Of a DNA stretch of 60,923 bases, positions 40,973-49,816 are shown piece after piece. The DNA lies in contig SVOJ01000018.1 in assembly GCA_015066385.1 (NCBI GenBank), forward strand, positions 1 through 60,923, read 5' to 3'. The first letter of the stretch is position 1. Each line of letters starts with the position of its first letter. This DNA comes from Oscillospiraceae bacterium (GTDB lineage Bacteria; Bacillota; Clostridia; Oscillospirales; Acutalibacteraceae). The notes under the pieces are model-generated. The model did no database searches, was not told where the DNA came from, and was given only the letters and a program-made list of their open reading frames with translations. The translations under genes were made by a program, and so were the position numbers.

Positions 40973-43468
40973 TTAATCAATCAAACCTACAGAATACCGA
41001 AGTGCAAGCCGTGCATCTGCGGCACTGATGGTATTATCTTTGTTTATATCACCGAGATACTGTTGCACGGCGTTAGCCGTTTCCAATTCAACTGAACATC
41101 GTAGCAAAAACCTGGCATCTGCAGCAGAAATTGAACCATCTATATTTGCATCATATAACTGATATGCACATGGTTCCATATACCACAATTGATAATCCGT
41201 TAAGTTTTCCACATTTTCAACGGGTATCCATCTTACTGCAGTCAATTCAGATTCAGAAGATATTCCTAATGCACATGGTTGATCGTCAATTGAAATCATA
41301 AAAGCATTAACACTGCCGGAATAAGGACTACCTATTACAGTTGTATTATTATTGGTTGTTGAAACTAAATAACCATTCGTATTTGACACAATACAAGAAA
41401 GATTTGCATTGATATTTTTACCATTTCGAACATTCCAATACACATTGGAAAAAACAGTATCGGGTAATTGTTGCTTAATAACCCACATTTGTGAAGGATC
41501 TCCGGTAAATTCATTTTGTGTAACAGCTCCGGTCTCGCTATTCGCTTGCAGATACAGACCGTTGGCAACATTCCGAAGCAGGTAAATTCCCTCTCCGTTT
41601 TCACCGTCCTGCTTGCAAGCATTCGACACTGACCATGCATAACCGATTCTTGTATCATTTCCATTGCCTTGATATTTTCTGATTTCCAATGTATACAAAT
41701 CTGAAGTTACCCCGGCAAATGAATGATATATCATTTCTGTTGATGAATTGACTTCAAACGAATCATCTATCCTGTTTGAGTTATTCCACAGGTCAATGTC
41801 AAAATCTTCACGATCAACAGCAGCAATAATATTTAAAATGTTCTTTCTATTCTGTCGCAACCATGCGATACTGACATTCATTCCGGCAGAATCATATCTC
41901 GGTTGAATAAATGAAACTTCAATTTCCGTTTCATCTCCAGCCATAACTCTTACGCCGTATGTTTCGTGGGCAACAATGCTCAAAGCAATATACGGGTCAA
42001 ATGCACCTGCGCCCTGTTTTTCTGTAAGTCCGTCTTCAATCAGTTCCGGAGTTTCATCGTTTGGTGCCGGTTTTACTTTTCTGTGGCATGATGCAAGAAC
42101 AATAGCTTTTACAACTTCCGGTCTTGATGCTAAAGACGGCTTTAATTCAAGTAGCAAAGCGATGCTTCCGGAAACATATGGCGTTGCATAACTTGTCCCC
42201 TCATCCCAAGGAGCATTTGCAGGAGCAACAATATCAGGTTTTTCACAACCGCCATTTTCCTCATACACATATGCATACATTTGATCGTCTTGTACATCAC
42301 TGGAAAAATAATTATCATACCCCCCAACTGTTATAACATTATCAGCTAACCCCGGACAAACTATTTGAGTTCCAGTTGCATTTCCCGCCGCTTGAGCAAA
42401 AATCACATTATGTGTAACAACCAAATAGTCAACATAACGTTCATGTGACGAATAGTTATCAGTTACGTCAGGCGGACCGACTGAGGAATTAATAACATCA
42501 ACATTAAGTTCAATAAGTCGTTCTACAGCTTGATCATATCCGTATTCATTTGCAGATACAATATAAACTGTGGATTCATTTGCAATTCCATCAGTCCCGG
42601 CACATAACATCGTAACATATTCTTCATGCAAAGAAGTATCACTTTCCATTATATCATTGTCATGATCTAAAACATTAATAAATCTGTCGGTTGAAAATTC
42701 TTCTCCATGCGTAATGTTATATGCTTCAACGATACCAATATCAACTCCTTCTCCCGATACATTAAAGGCATTTTTCGTTTTTGTTATATCAGTGCTACTT
42801 CTCCAATCAATCAAGTCATCTGCACCTACAACAATATCATCAGAAAAGGATTTAATATTACTCTCTTTATATATTTCAATCAGTTCAACATCCATCCGGC
42901 CTGCCAACATCTGTACCTGATATTCCGACAGTTCGGCAATAATCATCGGAGCATAGGCGCTTTGGAATATGATTGATGATTCGGAGATTTCGGCAGAAGT
43001 GACAAAGGCGGTGTTTTTTGCTTCGATTTTGGAACGGGCAACGGCACGGCGCTCGCTGATGTAGGTGTCTGTATTTATGCGTTCCAGCTCTCTTGCCTGT
43101 GCGGTTCGTTCTAAATATGAATTAAATTCGGTGGTTGTTTTTTCACTGAAGCCTCTTGTTGACTCGTCCGTAATTGCCTGTGCGAGTTCGGAGGATATGG
43201 TTTCGGTGCTGACCGAAAGGGTGTCCCTTGTCAGCCCCGTTTTCTGCTTCACTTCCGCTTCCACACTGTCCTGATTGATATCGGTCAGCCAAATGTAAAC
43301 GGGCACTTTCTTTGCGCCATCCTCAAAAGCCTGTGTAATTTCCGGGGCAATCTTGGAAAGTGCCGCCTGCTGTGTTGACAAAAGCGTATCAGCCATGCAT
43401 GTCGCTGCAAAGCCGAAGCAAAAAATCAATGATAAAACAACACTTGTTATTCTTTTTATAACTTTCAT
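40973..43468 (-). CDS. Secreted S8 (subtilisin-like) peptidase with C-terminal dockerin
   Basis: An 831-residue protein: signal peptide (1-~26), a helical propeptide-like region (~28-215), a peptidase S8 domain (~220-490), a beta-rich region, and a type I dockerin (~768-831). Visible S8 residues are the His in LHEEYVTMLCAG, the oxyanion Asn in AQAAGN, and the Ser in GTSYATPYVSG. The usual Asp strand reads IGIVEA, so Glu may replace the catalytic Asp. The dockerin has two calcium loops (DANIDGSISAADAR and GDINKDNTISAADAR). It starts an operon with two cohesin-like proteins. Confidence 0.86.
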   Translation of the reverse strand: MKVIKRITSVVLSLIFCFGFAATCMADTLLSTQQAALSKIAPEITQAFEDGAKKVPVYIWLTDINQDSVEAEVKQKTGLTRDTLSVSTETISSELAQAITDESTRGFSEKTTTEFNSYLERTAQARELERINTDTYISERRAVARSKIEAKNTAFVTSAEISESSIIFQSAYAPMIIAELSEYQVQMLAGRMDVELIEIYKESNIKSFSDDIVVGADDLIDWRSSTDITKTKNAFNVSGEGVDIGIVEAYNITHGEEFSTDRFINVLDHDNDIMESDTSLHEEYVTMLCAGTDGIANESTVYIVSANEYGYDQAVERLIELNVDVINSSVGPPDVTDNYSSHERYVDYLVVTHNVIFAQAAGNATGTQIVCPGLADNVITVGGYDNYFSSDVQDDQMYAYVYEENGGCEKPDIVAPANAPWDEGTSYATPYVSGSIALLLELKPSLASRPEVVKAIVLASCHRKVKPAPNDETPELIEDGLTEKQGAGAFDPYIALSIVAHETYGVRVMAGDETEIEVSFIQPRYDSAGMNVSIAWLRQNRKNILNIIAAVDREDFDIDLWNNSNRIDDSFEVNSSTEMIYHSFAGVTSDLYTLEIRKYQGNGNDTRIGYAWSVSNACKQDGENGEGIYLLRNVANGLYLQANSETGAVTQNEFTGDPSQMWVIKQQLPDTVFSNVYWNVRNGKNINANLSCIVSNTNGYLVSTTNNNTTVIGSPYSGSVNAFMISIDDQPCALGISSESELTAVRWIPVENVENLTDYQLWYMEPCAYQLYDANIDGSISAADARFLLRCSVELETANAVQQYLGDINKDNTISAADARLALRYSVGLID

Positions 43469-43644
43469 AACTTAATTTATCCTTTCAAATTATGTAATTT
43501 TTTCAACAAAATGCTATATAAATTATAAATTACTTCACCAATCACCTCCTTTTTGTTACATAATTTCAGCCTGCGAAACCATTTGAATCACATCCTTTAA
43601 TACATTCACTCAATACTATTGCACAAAATATATTATATCTCAAT

Positions 43645-43672
43645 AATATAACAGAGATACCTGTTATGTCAA
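43645..43672 (-). promoter_or_regulatory. Promoter of the subtilase operon with palindromic spacer
   Basis: On the minus strand TTGACA (43667-43672), 16-nt spacer, TATATT (43645-43650). The spacer contains AACAG...CTGTT, a possible operator. The rest of the 43469-43780 gap is AT-rich leader and a divergent promoter; no gene is seen in it. Confidence 0.65.
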
Positions 43673-43717
43673 CAAATTTTCTCAAATTTTCGTTCATTTG
43701 TTTTTTACTCATTTTTA

Positions 43718-43746
43718 TTGCAAATGATTCGAATATATGGTAAAAT
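43718..43746 (+). promoter_or_regulatory. Promoter of the TSCPD-ChrA operon
   Basis: TTGCAA (43718-43723), 17-nt spacer, TAAAAT (43741-43746), 34 nt before the start codon. Confidence 0.7.
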
Positions 43747-43780
43747 GAAAGGTAGCGAAAAATAAAAGGAGAAAAGTATT

Positions 43781-44041
43781 ATGGTATACACATACAAACC
43801 CAAGGGAACCTGCTCGAGAATGATCGAAATTGAAGCCGATGACAATCTTGTGATTCAGAAGGTTGAGATCATGGGCGGTTGCAACGGCAACCTCAAGGGC
43901 ATTGCGGCATTGCTCAAGGGCATGACCTGCAAGGATGCCGCTGACCGTATGGAAGGCATCAAGTGCGGTTTCAAACCCACATCCTGCCCCGATCAGATCA
44001 GCGTGGCACTTCGCGAAATGATCAAAAAAGCGGAGGGTTAA
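43781..44041 (+). CDS. TSCPD-domain protein (TIGR03905-like)
   Basis: An 86-residue protein. It carries KGTCSRMIEIE, GGCNGNLKGIAALLKGM (~32-48) and KPTSCPDQIS (~65-74), the TSCPD signature with four conserved cysteines (Cys-11, 34, 50, 62 or 69) suited to metal binding. The domain is related to one found in some ribonucleotide reductases. Function of the stand-alone form is unknown. AAAGGAG precedes the ATG; it is first in its operon. Confidence 0.9.
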   Translation: MVYTYKPKGTCSRMIEIEADDNLVIQKVEIMGGCNGNLKGIAALLKGMTCKDAADRMEGIKCGFKPTSCPDQISVALREMIKKAEG

Positions 44042-44044
44042 AAG

Positions 44045-44725
44045 ATGAAAACCATCGGACTTGTGATTGCAGACGAATACGAATATCTCCCCTTTCTGCG
44101 CATTGCCGCTACCTACGGTGCAGTCAAAGAAGGCACATTCAGAACCCGCCCGTGCGCAGAGGTTATTGTGAATGACAACCGTGTGATTGCTGTCTCCTGC
44201 GGCATCGGCAAGGTTGCCGCCGCAACTGCCGCCGCATTCCTGATTGCAGACGAAAAGGCTGATTACATTTTCAACATCGGGCTTTCGGGTGCGGTATTGG
44301 GCTTGCATGAGGGAGAAATCGCCCTCGGTTCTTCTTTTGCGGAATGCGATTTTGATCTGACCGCCGTGGGCAGAAAACAGGGTGAAAATCCGTCCAAACC
44401 GTGGCTGCACGAAGCGGACAAAGACCTGCTCGCCAATGCGGAAAAAGTGCTCGGAGTCAAAGCTGCTGCGTTCGGTTGCGGGGATTTGTTCCTTGCCGAT
44501 CCCGTCAAAAAAGATTTCTTCAAAAACACATTTCATATCAATGCATTCGACATGGAAACGGGTGCCATTGCTTCCGTCTGCGGCAGTGCAGACGTGCCGT
44601 TTTTGAGCCTTCGTCAGATGTCCGACTCGGCAGACGATGCATCGGCTGAAACCTACACCGCCGTCAACAATGCACAGCCGGAGGATCTTGCAAAAATGAT
44701 CCTCAAACTTATTGAAACACTTTGA
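44045..44725 (+). CDS. Nucleoside phosphorylase superfamily protein (MTA/SAH nucleosidase-like)
   Basis: A 226-residue protein. VSCGIGKVAAATAAAFLI (~56) and FNIGLSGAVLGL (~78) match the phosphorylase/nucleosidase fold; INAFDMETGAIASVC (~163) is the ME-containing substrate strand, and LRQMSDSADDAS (~185) has the Asp that protonates the base. It fits a 5'-methylthioadenosine/S-adenosylhomocysteine nucleosidase-type enzyme, but exact specificity is inferred. It starts 3 nt after the TSCPD gene. Confidence 0.82.
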   Translation: MKTIGLVIADEYEYLPFLRIAATYGAVKEGTFRTRPCAEVIVNDNRVIAVSCGIGKVAAATAAAFLIADEKADYIFNIGLSGAVLGLHEGEIALGSSFAECDFDLTAVGRKQGENPSKPWLHEADKDLLANAEKVLGVKAAAFGCGDLFLADPVKKDFFKNTFHINAFDMETGAIASVCGSADVPFLSLRQMSDSADDASAETYTAVNNAQPEDLAKMILKLIETL

Positions 44726-44734
44726 GGAAAAACT

Positions 44735-45295
44735 ATGTTTTATCTTGCTTCACAATCTCCGAGAAGAAAAGAATTGCTCACCCTTGCGGGACTTACCTTT
44801 GAAGTCCTCGTTTCGGGATGCGACGAAACCGTGCCCGACGGCTTTACAGCGAAACAGACCGTACAGCACCTTGCCAATCAGAAAGCCGAAGCGGTTCTGC
44901 AACTGTGCAAAGCGGAAGACACCGTGCTTGCCGCCGATACAATCGTTGTGATTGACGGCCAAATTTTAGGCAAACCCAAAGACAAAGACGATGCCTTTGC
45001 CATGCTTCGTTCCCTTTCGGGCAGAACACACACGGTGATGACCGGTGTGTGCATTGCAAACGGCAGCAAAAGAAAAGAATTCGTCAGCAAAACGGACGTT
45101 ACATTCTACGAATTGACGGACGAAGAAATAAACGCTTACATTGCCACGGGAGATCCGATGGATAAAGCAGGCGGTTACGGTATCCAGAGCAAAGGGGTTG
45201 TGCTGGTTGAAAAAATCAACGGGGATTACTCGAATGTGGTCGGTCTACCGTTGGCACAATGTGTGCGCGAACTGCGCATATTCGGCATCCGATGA
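44735..45295 (+). CDS. maf: Maf-family nucleotide pyrophosphatase
   Basis: A 186-residue protein. LASQSPRRKELL (~4), AADTIVVIDGQILGKPKD (~68), SGRTHTVMTGV (~98) and GDPMDKAGGYGIQ (~139) are the Maf signature, including the catalytic Asp in AADT. Maf enzymes hydrolyse dTTP/UTP and modified nucleotides to monophosphates. Its stop overlaps the comF start (ATGA). Confidence 0.94.
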   Translation: MFYLASQSPRRKELLTLAGLTFEVLVSGCDETVPDGFTAKQTVQHLANQKAEAVLQLCKAEDTVLAADTIVVIDGQILGKPKDKDDAFAMLRSLSGRTHTVMTGVCIANGSKRKEFVSKTDVTFYELTDEEINAYIATGDPMDKAGGYGIQSKGVVLVEKINGDYSNVVGLPLAQCVRELRIFGIR

Positions 45296-45999
45296 TACAA
45301 TTGCTGAAACACGCATTCTTTCCGTCGCGGTGCTGTGTCTGCGGACGGGTATTGCAACCGGGAGCGGAAATCTGTGAATACTGCACAAAATTTATTTTGC
45401 GCGTACCGGAAAACAAGTTTTGCACGGGTTGCGGCAGGCCGATGAAAGACTGTCTTTGCGTGCCCGAACCGTTTCTGACTGCCACCGTTGCACCGTTTTT
45501 ATATGAAGGCAATGTGCGGGAACAGATTCAGAAATTCAAATTCAACAATCTTCCGCACATGGCGGTGCCTTATGCAAAAATTGCCGCAAAATATGCAGAC
45601 GACAGCGGTGTGACACAAGGTGCGGATTTGATTACCTTCATCCCCATGACGCAAAAGGCTGTCAAAATCAGAACCTATAATCAGGCACAGGAATTCGCAA
45701 AAGCGCTTGGGAATATTTTGCAGATTCCCTGCGAAGAAACACTTATAAAGCAACACGAAACACCCCGTCAGCATACCCTTTCCGCCGTTTTGCGACACGG
45801 AAATCTGACAGGGGTCTATGATTTACCGCCGGACAAAGAAGACTTAATCAAAGACAAAGTGATCTTACTTGCCGACGACATTACCACAACGGGAAGCACC
45901 TTGCACGAAGCGGCAAAAACACTGCTGATTTTCGGGGCAAAAGAAGTCAGAGGAATCTGCATAGCAAGGTCTCCCGCAGAAAAACAGAGGATATTATGA
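45292..45999 (+). CDS. comF: ComF-family phosphoribosyltransferase-like protein
   Basis: A 235-residue protein. An N-terminal zinc ribbon has CCVCG, CEYC and CTGCG...CLC cysteine pairs (~14-60). The PRTase fold shows YNQAQEFAKAL (~132) and the PRPP loop VILLADDITTTGSTLHEA (~190). In competent bacteria ComF helps DNA uptake; here only the family is certain. ATG 45292 overlaps maf and the stop overlaps chrA, so all are translationally coupled. Confidence 0.92.
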   Translation: MIQLLKHAFFPSRCCVCGRVLQPGAEICEYCTKFILRVPENKFCTGCGRPMKDCLCVPEPFLTATVAPFLYEGNVREQIQKFKFNNLPHMAVPYAKIAAKYADDSGVTQGADLITFIPMTQKAVKIRTYNQAQEFAKALGNILQIPCEETLIKQHETPRQHTLSAVLRHGNLTGVYDLPPDKEDLIKDKVILLADDITTTGSTLHEAAKTLLIFGAKEVRGICIARSPAEKQRIL

Positions 46000-46586
46000 A
46001 AGAAAAACTGAAAACAGCATTGGAACTGTTTTGGGTATTTTTGCGGGTCGGTGCCATGACATTCGGCGGCGGCTACGCAATGCTTCCCATTCTGCAACGT
46101 GAACTGGTTGAAAAACGGCAGTGGGTCACGGACGAAGACCTGACCGACTATTATGCCATCGGGCAGTGCACCCCCGGCATTATTGCCTTGAATGTATCTA
46201 CATTCATCGGCAGAAGCAAAGCAGGGCTTCTTGGTGCCATCACCGCCGCAGTCGGCTTTGAACTTGTGCCGCTGATTATTATTCTGATTATCAGCCTGTT
46301 TCTGGAAGGTTTTTCGGACAACGAATATGTGCAGCACGCGCTGGCAGGCATCAATGTATGCGTGTGCGTGCTGATTCTCAACACACTTCTCAAACTGCGC
46401 AAAAGCACACTCAAGGGGGGCTTTTCCCTCGTAATTTTCTTTGTTGTTTTTGCATTGGCAGCCATGGGTGAATTTTTACCGTTCTCCATTCCGCTGCCCG
46501 TACTCGTGATTGCCGCTGCGGCAACGGGCATCATTGCAGGACAGATCAAAGAACAGAAAAAAGCAAAAGGAGGCAATGCACAATGA
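45996..46586 (+). CDS. Chromate transporter ChrA, first half
   Basis: A 196-residue membrane protein of the short-chain CHR family. FLRVGAMTFGGGYAMLPIL (~14) and IGQCTPGIIALNVSTFIGRSK (~56) are the conserved CHR motifs, with about five or six hydrophobic helices. Short CHR proteins work in pairs of opposite membrane orientation; the partner is the next gene. The true substrate may be another oxyanion. Confidence 0.9.
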   Translation: MKEKLKTALELFWVFLRVGAMTFGGGYAMLPILQRELVEKRQWVTDEDLTDYYAIGQCTPGIIALNVSTFIGRSKAGLLGAITAAVGFELVPLIIILIISLFLEGFSDNEYVQHALAGINVCVCVLILNTLLKLRKSTLKGGFSLVIFFVVFALAAMGEFLPFSIPLPVLVIAAAATGIIAGQIKEQKKAKGGNAQ

Positions 46587-47146
46587 CCTATCTCCTTTTG
46601 TTTTATGAATTCTTCAAAACGGGGCTTCTTGCCGTGGGCGGCGGTCTTGCCACCTTGCCGTTTTTAAATGAAATGGCAACCAAATACGGCTGGTTCTCGG
46701 TGGAGGATGTTTCCACCATGATTGCAGTTGCCGAATCCACCCCCGGTGCAATCGGGGTCAACATGGCAACCTATGCAGGCTTCATCACAGGCGGTGTGCT
46801 TGGCAGTATTGTCGGCGTTGCTGCACTGACTGCTCCTGCCATCATCACCATCATGCTTGTTGCAAAATTCATTGACAAATTCAAAACAAGCCCCTTGATG
46901 CAGAATGCGTTTTCGGGACTTCGCCCTGCCAGCATGGCACTGATTGCCATTGCAGGCTTAGGTGTTGCCATTCCGACATTCTTCAACACGGATGCATTGC
47001 TTGCAGGTGATTGGTCGGTTGCATTTTTGTGGAAAACGATGCTTCTTGCCGTTGCCATTTTCCTCGGACAGAAATATCTGAAAAAAATCCACCCGACCGT
47101 GTTTATCCTCATCGCCGCCGTGGCAGGGATTCTGCTGAAGCTGTAA
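46583..47146 (+). CDS. Chromate transporter ChrA, second half
   Basis: A 187-residue membrane protein. It repeats the CHR motifs (FKTGLLAVGGGLATLPFL, ~11, and AVAESTPGAIGVNMATYAG, ~48). It overlaps the first half by 4 nt, as expected for co-translated heterodimer partners. Last gene of the operon; a terminator follows. Confidence 0.9.
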   Translation: MTYLLLFYEFFKTGLLAVGGGLATLPFLNEMATKYGWFSVEDVSTMIAVAESTPGAIGVNMATYAGFITGGVLGSIVGVAALTAPAIITIMLVAKFIDKFKTSPLMQNAFSGLRPASMALIAIAGLGVAIPTFFNTDALLAGDWSVAFLWKTMLLAVAIFLGQKYLKKIHPTVFILIAAVAGILLKL

Positions 47147-47172
47147 CAAAAAAACAAACCATGATAAAAAAC

Positions 47173-47206
47173 ACCGCCGGAATGTGCAATTCCGACGGTA
47201 TTTTTT
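47173..47206 (+). terminator. Terminator of the TSCPD-ChrA operon
   Basis: ACCGCCGGAAT (47173-47183) pairs with ATTCCGACGGT (47189-47199) with one mismatch, followed by a T-run. It also faces the end of the BspA-like gene. Confidence 0.85.
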
Positions 47207-47220
47207 ATATACTTATGATT

Positions 47221-49620
47221 TTAATAGTGTGCTGCTCCGCATTCGCAAACGGGATTCATTTTGAACAACTTCAAAAACAGACGGGTAATTTTCCAGAAAA
47301 AGCCCTTGATGCCGTCTTTGTGACACATATGGTCACAAGTTACAGTTTCTTCACCGGTGGCAGGGATAATCTCACCGGTTGCAAGCTGTTCACCGCAGAC
47401 AGAACAGATGGTATCGCCCGAATAGCCGTTTTCGGTAGCCGTGGGGGCTTTTTCATTCACTTTCACTTCATTATGTGCAATTTTTTCAATTATTTCCTGT
47501 TCCACCAGCGTTTCAAAGCATTTTGAACACTTTTTGCCTTCAGTCAGACCCGTTTCGGTACAAGTGGCAGCAACAGCAGGAATAATTTCCTCATCATGGC
47601 TCGCCACGATTGTATAGTGCGATGTGCTGAGTTTTGTTCCGCAAACCGTACAATAAACAACGCTGTCGTAAGAACCGTTTACAGTACAGGTTGCATTGCG
47701 CTTGTTTTCAATCACCGCAGCACCGGGGGTATGGTCGGGCTGATCATCAATGGATTCGGTATAAACATCACCACAGTTTTCACAGGTATATGTTTTCACA
47801 CCTGCTTTTGAACAGGTGGGATTGACCGTTACAATACATGCATAATCGTGACCGAGTTTTTCTTCAAGCGTTTCACCGCAAATGACACAGACCTGATCTT
47901 CGGTGCAGGTTGCTTCATCACCGGGGATATGACCACTACCGATGGTAATCAACAAGAATTTGCGATCATATTTTTCCGCATAGTCTTTTGCTGTGGAGGG
48001 CCCCCAACCAACTATGGTGGCTGTTTCAGCGATTGTGTATTTACTGTCGTATATCACACAATCCGGATTCAAAATGATGATCGTTTTCAGCGAATCACAA
48101 GCATTAAATGCAAACATATCGATGTACTTCACATTAACAGGAATGACAATAGAGGTCAGCGCAGAGCAATCTCTGAACGCAGATGCACCAATACTTGTGA
48201 CGCTGTCCGAAATAGTGAACGAGGTCAGCGAACTGCAACCATAGAATACAGCGGTATCAATACTTGTAACACCATCAGGGATATCAATTGATACAAGAGA
48301 ACTGCAGTCCTCGAATGCAAAGGAACCAATACTTGTTACACTGTCAGGAATGTCAATGGATACAAGCGAACTGCAACCACTAAATGCGCCATCGTTAATA
48401 CTTGTTATGCTGTCCGGGATGTTAATAGATGTAAGTGAACTGCAATGACTGAATGCGTACTCGCCTATACTTGTTACACTTTCCGGGATGTTAATAGATG
48501 TAAGTGCACTGCAATCAGTGAATGCATTACGGCCAATGCTCGTCACACCGGCAGAAATGGAAACTGTGGCAAGCGAAGTACAACCATTGAATACAAAATC
48601 ACCCATATGTGTCAGACCGGAGGGGATGCTGATACTTTTTATTGATGATGAATTTGCAAATGCAGAATCGGCAATTGTTTTTGTACCGGGGCGGATAGAA
48701 TATGAGGTGCGATCTTCCTCACCCCAGAAGTCAACCACATGATTACCGATATAAACTATACCATTTACCAACTCGTATGCTTGTTCGTAGATACAATTTT
48801 TAGAGATATTGTAAAACGCTCCTGATCCGATGTATTTTACACTGTCCGGTAGGGAAACATACTTCATGATTGTACACTCCCAGAACGCATATTCCCCGAT
48901 CTGTGTCACACTTTGAGGAATGACAACCGACTCGAAGCGACTATTAGAAAATGCAGAATGGCCAATTGTTTTTGTGCCGGGTCTGATGGAATAGGAACCG
49001 CTGATGGAATCCGGTGCTGAAATCAGATGATTGCCTACATACCGCACACCACTTGCATCATACTCACCACAAGGCGTATTTTCAAACACATTATATCCCA
49101 ACCATTCTGCATCCGGAACATTGATGGAAGTCAGCGCAATACAATTGTGAAATGCTGCCGTATTGATTTTTGTCAATTGGCTGTTTTCTGCAAAGATGAC
49201 AGAGGATAACGAAGAACAATTTTCAAACGCCCTAGTTCCGATCTCAATCACAGTAGCAGCAATGGTAACAGATGTCAGTGTGGTGCAACCGGCAAACGCA
49301 TTATCCCCAATGCTTGTAACGCCGTTTTCAATAACTACACTTATAACTGACTCTGGCATATTCTTCCACAATACATTCCCCGTCATCGCACCCGTACCGG
49401 AAATAGTGAGCGTCCCCTCGCTGTCAAAAACATAGTTTACATACGGGCCGCAGCTGCCGGTCAAAACTACTTCGGTTGCCCGGGCACCGGTGCTGAAAGC
49501 ACCGGCAGAATCTGCCTGCAAAAAATGCAGGTCACCTCCGAATCCTGCAAAAGGTGCGGCAGTCAACAGCATGACAACCACCAAAATGCAGGTAAATGCT
49601 TTTTTGGCTGTTTGTTTCAT
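47221..49620 (-). CDS. Secreted BspA-like leucine-rich-repeat surface protein
   Basis: A 799-residue protein: signal peptide (1-~25), BspA-type LRR repeats of about 23 residues (~60-520; typical unit SSLTSINIPDSVTSIGDGAF), then a Cys-rich part (~560-755) made of CxxCG modules (VCVICGE, YTCENCGD, YCTVCGT, KKCSKCFE, ICSVCGE). The last ~43 residues are CDHMCHKDG, a hydrophobic WKITRLFLKLF helix, and CECGAAHY at the very end; this tail recurs in the gene at 58738. BspA-like proteins bind host matrix or other cells. GGGAG precedes the ATG. Confidence 0.9.
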   Translation of the reverse strand: MKQTAKKAFTCILVVVMLLTAAPFAGFGGDLHFLQADSAGAFSTGARATEVVLTGSCGPYVNYVFDSEGTLTISGTGAMTGNVLWKNMPESVISVVIENGVTSIGDNAFAGCTTLTSVTIAATVIEIGTRAFENCSSLSSVIFAENSQLTKINTAAFHNCIALTSINVPDAEWLGYNVFENTPCGEYDASGVRYVGNHLISAPDSISGSYSIRPGTKTIGHSAFSNSRFESVVIPQSVTQIGEYAFWECTIMKYVSLPDSVKYIGSGAFYNISKNCIYEQAYELVNGIVYIGNHVVDFWGEEDRTSYSIRPGTKTIADSAFANSSSIKSISIPSGLTHMGDFVFNGCTSLATVSISAGVTSIGRNAFTDCSALTSINIPESVTSIGEYAFSHCSSLTSINIPDSITSINDGAFSGCSSLVSIDIPDSVTSIGSFAFEDCSSLVSIDIPDGVTSIDTAVFYGCSSLTSFTISDSVTSIGASAFRDCSALTSIVIPVNVKYIDMFAFNACDSLKTIIILNPDCVIYDSKYTIAETATIVGWGPSTAKDYAEKYDRKFLLITIGSGHIPGDEATCTEDQVCVICGETLEEKLGHDYACIVTVNPTCSKAGVKTYTCENCGDVYTESIDDQPDHTPGAAVIENKRNATCTVNGSYDSVVYCTVCGTKLSTSHYTIVASHDEEIIPAVAATCTETGLTEGKKCSKCFETLVEQEIIEKIAHNEVKVNEKAPTATENGYSGDTICSVCGEQLATGEIIPATGEETVTCDHMCHKDGIKGFFWKITRLFLKLFKMNPVCECGAAHY

Positions 49621-49715
49621 TTTTCAACCTACTCCCTTTCTTTTCCGGAAAAAACAAAAATCACTTTTCCGAATATTATTCATTGAATTTGCAAAAATAA
49701 AACAAATTCATATAA

Positions 49716-49744
49716 AACATAACATATAAGGTTTAGTTTGTCAA
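49716..49744 (-). promoter_or_regulatory. Promoter of the BspA-like gene
   Basis: On the minus strand TTGACA (49739-49744), 17-nt spacer, TATGTT (49716-49721). Its spacer contains one arm of the inverted repeat described next. Confidence 0.7.
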
Positions 49745-49791
49745 TACCTTTTACCTTGTTTTTATACTTTTTATGTTGTGGTAAACTAAAC
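49731..49791. promoter_or_regulatory. Inverted repeat (likely operator) between BspA and XRE genes
   Basis: GTTTAGTTT (49731-49739) and AAACTAAAC (49783-49791) are exact reverse complements 43 nt apart. One arm overlaps the BspA promoter; the other lies before the XRE start. A plausible looped or paired operator for the adjacent regulator. Confidence 0.5.
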
Positions 49792-49816
49792 ATAACAGGT
49801 TAAGTGAGGTATGATA

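Noticed and set aside
43477-43545. 22-codon minus-strand frame encoding an amphipathic peptide near an AAAGGAGG
   Set aside because: The Shine-Dalgarno sequence abuts the GTG without spacing, so initiation there is unlikely; it is probably untranslated leader of the subtilase operon.
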